From: an uncultured Actinomycetes bacterium
GTDB taxonomy: Bacteria; Actinomycetota; Thermoleophilia; Gaiellales; F1-60-MAGs149
Direction of reading: 5' to 3'
Assembly (NCBI GenBank): GCA_903960645.1
Contig: CAJCBN010000395.1
Coordinates: 1-9,947, forward strand
DNA length: 9,947 nt
Shown here: positions 6,507 to 9,947 of the stretch, one piece after another
How positions within the stretch are numbered: the first letter of the stretch is position 1
Layout of the letters: every line of letters starts with the position of its first letter
The notes under the pieces: model-generated
Databases searched by the model: none
What the model was told of the DNA's origin: nothing
Seen by the model: only the letters and a program-made list of their open reading frames with translations
Translations under genes and position numbers: made by a program

Positions 6507-7622
6507 TCAGCGGGCGAGGGGCAGCATCACGCGCAGCGTCGTTCCCGTCGCGCCATCTGACTCGGCGACCACCGTTCCACCGTGCGCCTCGACGATGTGC
6601 TTGACGAGGGCGAGGCCGAGGCCAGACCCCTGTCCGGTGCGCGAGGCATCGCCGCGGTAGAAACGCTGGAAGACGAAGGGAAGGTGCTGCGCCGGGATGC
6701 CACGCCCCGTATCGACCACCTCGATCATCGCCTCCTCGCCCACTGCCGCCACCGTGACGCGCACGGCAGCATCGGGCCCGCCGTGGAGCAGCGCGTTGTC
6801 GAGGAGGTTCTGGACCACGACCTCGAACAGCCGGGACGCCACGGGCACCTCGATACCGTTCTCCGCCGTCAACGTGATGTCGCGGCCGCGACCGACCCGC
6901 CGTTGGCGCGCCGCCTCCACGACCTCGAACGCCATCGCGCTGGCGTCGACGGTCCCGTCCGCAACCGCCAGACGGCCGCGATCGAGTGCGGCCAGGAGCA
7001 GCATCTCGTCGATCAGCTGGCGCATGCCGTCGACCTCGTGCTCGATCTGGGTGACCAGCTCCTCGCGCTCGGCATCGCTGTTGGGGAGCACCAGCGACTC
7101 GGCGAGACCGAGAATCCGCGCGAGCGGGGTGCGCAGCTCGTGCGAGACGGCGGACGAGAACGTGCGCCGGGCCTCCTCGAAGTCCACGTCCTCGGTGACG
7201 TCGACCAGCGTCGCCACCACGCGGCCATCGAAGGCGCAGGCGGTGACGCGCAGCGCCCGCGGCGGCTCACCGAGGAAGACCGTCTCCCGCGTGCCGTCCT
7301 GGCTGCCGGCTGCCGTGCGCGCGAGGATCTGGGCGAGCGAGGCCGACACCTCACCGGGATCGTGCCCGGGTGCGAGCAGCGGGAACTCCTGGCGCGCGAC
7401 GGCGTTGGCGTGCCCAATGCGTCCACCCGGCTCAATCAGCAGGGCCGCGAACGGGAGGGAATCCACGAGTGGGCGGGCTTCGAGCAACCAGCCGGACGCC
7501 GCTGGGCCACCGGCGCCAACGATCGACGCAACGGCCGGCGGTCGGCGACGCGCTAGCAGCCAGCCGATCACGATGCCGACGACGAGCGCGCCGAGGAGGC
7601 TGGCGATGACGGTGGTGCCCAC
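6507..7622 (-). CDS. PhoR-like sensor histidine kinase
   Basis: Membrane-bound sensor kinase of 371 residues. One membrane helix lies at about 4-23 (ending WLLARRR), leaving almost no extracytoplasmic part. A PAS-like sensing region follows at about 50-145 (SLPFAALLIEPGGRIGHAN, then VVATLVDVTED). The HisKA domain has SHELRTPL with phosphoacceptor His161. The ATPase domain has the N-box QNLLDNALLH (271-280), the G1 box DTGRGIP (304-310), the F box FQRFYRGD (318-325) and the G2 box GSGLGLALVKHI (332-343). This single-helix plus PAS layout is that of PhoR, which takes its signal from Pst/PhoU rather than from outside. The GTG start at 7622 was chosen because TATGGT lies six bases upstream. An in-frame GTG at 7688 would add 22 residues but would run through a candidate Pho box. 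It is divergent from the regulator at 7789 and convergent with the one at 5778. Confidence 0.92.
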   Translation of the reverse strand: MGTTVIASLLGALVVGIVIGWLLARRRPPAVASIVGAGGPAASGWLLEARPLVDSLPFAALLIEPGGRIGHANAVARQEFPLLAPGHDPGEVSASLAQILARTAAGSQDGTRETVFLGEPPRALRVTACAFDGRVVATLVDVTEDVDFEEARRTFSSAVSHELRTPLARILGLAESLVLPNSDAEREELVTQIEHEVDGMRQLIDEMLLLAALDRGRLAVADGTVDASAMAFEVVEAARQRRVGRGRDITLTAENGIEVPVASRLFEVVVQNLLDNALLHGGPDAAVRVTVAAVGEEAMIEVVDTGRGIPAQHLPFVFQRFYRGDASRTGQGSGLGLALVKHIVEAHGGTVVAESDGATGTTLRVMLPLAR

Positions 7623-7628
7623 GGCTGC

Positions 7629-7634
7629 ACCATA
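7629..7634 (-). promoter_or_regulatory. -10 element of the histidine kinase, leaderless
   Basis: TATGGT on the minus strand is followed by six bases and then GTG at 7622. The candidate Pho box at 7673 begins 39 positions further out, the same offset as between the ppk1 -10 element and its box. Confidence 0.5.
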
Positions 7635-7672
7635 CGCCGCAGCCGGTGCCCGCGCGACGCCGCAGGGCGACA

Positions 7673-7691
7673 GCAACCACTTCCTCACATT
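7673..7691. promoter_or_regulatory. Candidate Pho box A, kinase-proximal
   Basis: GCAACCAC (7673-7680), TTC, CTCACATT (7684-7691). The first unit and the TTC spacer match the ppk/pstS box closely; the second unit is more degenerate. It is part of a near-repeat with box B 44 bp away. Confidence 0.45.
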
Positions 7692-7716
7692 CTGTGCTTC
7701 CGGCGGGTGCTCCACA

Positions 7717-7757
7717 ACAACCACTTCGTCACCACCTGTGCGCCACGCCGCAACCCA
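7717..7757. promoter_or_regulatory. Candidate Pho box array B upstream of the second response regulator
   Basis: ACAACCAC (7717-7724), TTC, GTCACCAC (7728-7735), CTG, TGCGCCAC (7739-7746), GCC, GCAACCCA (7750-7757) form up to four 8-base units at 11-bp period, with CCAC in register in the first three. The first two units match the ppk/pstS box at 14 of 17 bases over AACCACTTCGTCACCAC. The array ends 19 bases before the -10 element at 7777, a position suited to activation of this promoter. Confidence 0.6.
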
Positions 7758-7776
7758 CCGGGCCGCCAGCGCGGCG

Positions 7777-7782
7777 TACGGT
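7777..7782 (+). promoter_or_regulatory. -10 element of the second response regulator, leaderless
   Basis: TACGGT is followed by exactly six bases and then the ATG at 7789. No Shine-Dalgarno-like sequence at proper distance competes with a leaderless reading. Confidence 0.6.
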
Positions 7783-7788
7783 GCAGGC

Positions 7789-8514
7789 ATGCCGAGCATC
7801 CTGGTCATCGAGGACGACCCGATCCTGGGCAAGGCGATGGTGATGCATCTCCGCCATGCCGGCTTCGACGTGGACCTCGCCGAGGACGGCGAGCGCGGAC
7901 TGCGCCGCCTACGCCATGCGCGCCCCGACGTGGCCGTCATCGATCTGATGCTGCCCGGACTCGATGGCTGGGCCGTGACCGAGGCAATCCGCGAGGACAA
8001 CCTCGGCGTCCCCGTGATCGTCGTGTCCGCCCGTGGCTCCGAGCACGACAAGGTCCACACCCTCGAGATCGGCGCCGACGACTACCTCAGCAAGCCGTTC
8101 GGCATGCGTGAGCTGATCGCGCGGATCGAGGCGCTGCTGCGCCGCACCCGGCTCGTGGCGGCCTCTGAGCCGCGCGGAGAGGCCGTGCTCGTCGACGGCC
8201 TCCGTATCGATCCTGACCTGCGCCGGGCCTTCGTACGCACCGCGGCGGAGCAGGCGGAGACCGACTGGGAGGATGCGCAGCTGACGCCCACCGAGTTTCG
8301 CCTCGTCGTCGCGCTCGCCCGGCAGGAGGGACGCGCGCTGTCGCGCGATGAGCTGCAGCGGCGCGTCTGGGGCATCCCGTATCGCCATCGCGATCGCACC
8401 GTCGACGTGTGCGTGCGCAAGATCCGCGAGAAGCTCGACCGGCGCAGTCCGACCCACGATTACGTGCACACGCACTACGGCGTCGGCTACCGGTTCGCCG
8501 CCGAAGCGCGCTGA
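7789..8514 (+). CDS. OmpR/PhoB-family response regulator (RR2), probable phosphate regulator
   Basis: Receiver plus winged-helix regulator of 241 residues. D9/D10, phosphoacceptor D52 in VIDLMLPG, S80 and K102 in SKPFGMREL are all present, so the receiver looks fully functional. The DNA-binding domain (about 150-238) has QLTPTEFRLV, LSRDELQRRVWG, the recognition helix VDVCVRKIREKLD and HYGVGYRF. A longer acidic linker (about 145-160) separates the domains than in classical PhoB. The gene is divergent from the PhoR-like kinase across a 166-base region holding candidate Pho boxes, the usual arrangement for a cognate, self-regulated pair. It is therefore the better candidate for the PhoB/PhoP role than its paralogue at 5778. 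The open frame continues far upstream, but that part is antisense to the kinase; the start is set by the receiver N-terminus. Confidence 0.93.
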   Translation: MPSILVIEDDPILGKAMVMHLRHAGFDVDLAEDGERGLRRLRHARPDVAVIDLMLPGLDGWAVTEAIREDNLGVPVIVVSARGSEHDKVHTLEIGADDYLSKPFGMRELIARIEALLRRTRLVAASEPRGEAVLVDGLRIDPDLRRAFVRTAAEQAETDWEDAQLTPTEFRLVVALARQEGRALSRDELQRRVWGIPYRHRDRTVDVCVRKIREKLDRRSPTHDYVHTHYGVGYRFAAEAR

Positions 8515-8532
8515 ACGATCCCCCGGCGCGGA

Positions 8533-8538
8533 TAGACT
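8533..8538 (+). promoter_or_regulatory. -10 element of the RodZ-like gene, leaderless
   Basis: TAGACT is followed by six bases and then the GTG at 8545. It lies within the 30-base gap after the second response regulator, so rodZ-cinA has its own promoter. Confidence 0.6.
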
Positions 8539-8544
8539 GAGCCG

Positions 8545-9339
8545 GTGCTGGACATCGGCGCCACCCTCAAATCCGCCCGCGAGCAGCAGGGCATTGCCCT
8601 CGACGATGCCGCCGAGGCCACCAAGATCCGCGAGTCGTACCTGGTTGCGCTCGAGGAGGAGGCCTTCGAGCGACTCCCGGGCGCCACGTACGCGCGCGGC
8701 TTCGTGCGCTCCTACGCGGAGTTCCTCGGCCTCGATCCGCAGCCGCTGATCGATGAGTTCAACGCGCGCTTCGAAGCGGCGCCGTGGGAGCTCGACGACG
8801 AGGTCATGTTCCCCCGGCGGCGCTCCGCCCGGTCCTCCCGCCGCGGCCGGGAATCCAGCATCGCGATCGTCGCGATCGTCGGCATCGTCGCCGTGGCCAT
8901 CCTGATCGTGATCGCCGCCACCCGACCCTCGACCCGCGATACGCCGCTGCCCGCCACCGGTGGCGTCAGCGTCGTGACGATCACCGAGGAGGCGGTCAAC
9001 CCCGTCGCGACCGCCGTGACCGCCCAGACGGCGCCAGACTCCACCTCGGCAGCCGCCCAGGCCGTCGTCTACGTCAAGGCGCTCGACCAGACCACGCTGA
9101 CCGTGCGCGCGCTCGGCGGCGCCGAAGGGACCGCGCCGCTCTTCCAGCAGGAGATCAACCCCGACCCCGCCCGCCCCGACGGCGTGCGCCTGCCAAAGTC
9201 GGCGTCGGGCTACCTGATTCGGCTCGACCGGCCCGGCACGATCACGCTCGTCGTCAACGGCAGCCCCGTGGTACCGGGGCCGACCGATACGCTGCTCTCC
9301 GTGGATCCCAACGGACGCGTGGCGGCGGTGACCGAGTGA
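8545..9339 (+). CDS. RodZ-like membrane-anchored helix-turn-helix protein
   Basis: A 264-residue protein with the RodZ layout. The N-terminal cytoplasmic helix-turn-helix is at about 4-75, with IGATLKSAREQQGIALDDAA, TKIRESYLVALEEEAFERLP and YARGFVRSYAEFLGLDP. A basic stretch (RRRSARSSRRGR, 91-102) is followed by one membrane helix (about 105-125), an Ala/Thr/Val-rich linker (about 126-165), and a C-terminal domain (about 168-264) of the beta-rich extracytoplasmic type seen in RodZ. RodZ helps place the MreB/elongation machinery in rods. In actinobacteria lacking MreB the role is less clear, so no gene symbol is given. It overlaps cinA by four bases, a common neighbour of this family. It is not obviously related to the phosphate genes. 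Confidence 0.85.
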   Translation: MLDIGATLKSAREQQGIALDDAAEATKIRESYLVALEEEAFERLPGATYARGFVRSYAEFLGLDPQPLIDEFNARFEAAPWELDDEVMFPRRRSARSSRRGRESSIAIVAIVGIVAVAILIVIAATRPSTRDTPLPATGGVSVVTITEEAVNPVATAVTAQTAPDSTSAAAQAVVYVKALDQTTLTVRALGGAEGTAPLFQQEINPDPARPDGVRLPKSASGYLIRLDRPGTITLVVNGSPVVPGPTDTLLSVDPNGRVAAVTE

Positions 9340-9947
9340 CCGCCCGCCGCACGGCCGCGATCCTCGTGACCGGCTCCGAGATCCTGCTCGGCCGCACCCA
9401 GGACCGCAACAGCGGCACGCTCGCCCGCTCCCTCGACGCCCACGGCGTGCGCCTCGAGCGCGTCGTCACCGTCGATGACCGCGAGGAGCACCTGCGGGCC
9501 GCCCTCGACGGGCTCCTCGCCGAGGGGCACGACCTGATCATCACGTCGGGCGGTCTCGGCCCCACGCACGACGACCGGACCGTGGCGATCGTGGCCGAGG
9601 CCACCGGCCGCGCGCTCGTCCTCGACGAGCCCGTGCTGGCGGAGATCACCGCGATCGTGACCGGCTACGCCGCGCAGCGCGGCGTACCGGTGGAACGCCT
9701 CCTACCCGGTGCCACCAAGCAGGCGATGGTGCCCGCGGGTGCCCACGTGCTGTCGCCGGCGGGGACGGCTCCCGGCGTGATCGTGCCCGGTACGACGACC
9801 GTCGTCGTCTTGCCGGGACCACCGACGGAGCTGGCGGAGGTCTGGGCTGCCGCGCTGGCCCATCCCGCGCTGACCGACCTGATCAGTGCCCAGCTGGAGC
9901 GGCGCATCCTGCGCATCTGGAGCACGCCCGAGTCGACCGTCGCCCGC
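9336..9947 (+). CDS. cinA: CinA-family protein, N-terminal 204 residues (cut by window edge)
   Basis: The GTG start overlaps the TGA of the RodZ-like gene (GTGA), and the frame is open to the window edge. The visible part is the molybdopterin-binding-like (COG1058) domain of CinA: ILVTGSEILLGRTQDRN (9-25), TSGGLGPTHDDRTV (70-83), PGATKQAMVPAGAHVL (124-139), GTAPGV (143-148) and VVVLPGPPTELAEVW (156-170). CinA proteins act as NMN deamidase and/or ADP-ribose pyrophosphatase in nucleotide recycling and are linked to competence in some species. The NMN amidohydrolase domain, if present, lies beyond the window, so which activities apply cannot be decided. Confidence 0.93.
   Translation, partial: MTARRTAAILVTGSEILLGRTQDRNSGTLARSLDAHGVRLERVVTVDDREEHLRAALDGLLAEGHDLIITSGGLGPTHDDRTVAIVAEATGRALVLDEPVLAEITAIVTGYAAQRGVPVERLLPGATKQAMVPAGAHVLSPAGTAPGVIVPGTTTVVVLPGPPTELAEVWAAALAHPALTDLISAQLERRILRIWSTPESTVAR

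Noticed and set aside
6697..7788. Upstream extension of the second response regulator frame on the plus strand
   Set aside because: This part is antisense to the kinase and precedes a normal receiver N-terminus; the real start is 7789.
7623..8060. N-terminal extension of the kinase up to 8060
   Set aside because: It would run antisense through the second regulator and its promoter and shows no domain; the start at 7622 has a leaderless promoter and keeps the membrane helix.
8515..8544. Terminator between the second regulator and the RodZ-like gene
   Set aside because: No inverted repeat of useful length was found in these 30 bases.

Overview
This GC-rich window looks like the chromosome of a high-GC actinobacterium. 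The protein style and the TANNNT promoters placed directly at start codons suggest a lineage such as Thermoleophilia, but that placement is inference. Genes are packed tightly, GTG starts are common, and there is no gene-free stretch longer than about 170 bases. No mobile element, CRISPR array or integrase was seen.

Region 1 (1-5601) is a phosphate module. The N-terminal half of polyphosphate kinase (ppk1) lies on the minus strand and is cut by the left edge. Divergent from it is a complete high-affinity phosphate uptake operon: pstS, pstC, pstA, pstB and phoU. The gaps are 10 bases or less, and there are start/stop overlaps at pstC/pstA and pstB/phoU. The 161-base ppk/pstS gap carries an 11-bp-period direct repeat that resembles a Pho box.

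Region 2 (5602-5777) holds a strong hairpin, a tRNA-His(GTG) gene on the minus strand, and the promoter zone of the next gene, which contains a 17-base palindrome.

Region 3 (5778-8514) is a signalling module: response regulator, convergent PhoR-like histidine kinase, and a second, paralogous response regulator divergent from the kinase. The kinase/regulator gap repeats the motif of the ppk/pstS gap twice, 44 bp apart. The simplest reading is a PhoR-PhoB/PhoP-type system that senses phosphate status, controls itself, and controls both uptake (pst) and storage (ppk). The two regulators have almost the same recognition helix, so they may compete for or share operators.

Region 4 (8545-9947) is a housekeeping pair: a RodZ-like membrane helix-turn-helix protein, overlapped by 4 bases by cinA, which is cut by the right edge.

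Five genes (ppk, both regulators, the kinase and the RodZ-like gene) have TANNNT 6 or 7 bases before the start codon, as expected of leaderless mRNAs. In contrast, pstS and pstB have visible ribosome binding sites. The main point of interest is the shared 19-bp operator candidate linking the signalling and transport/storage modules.
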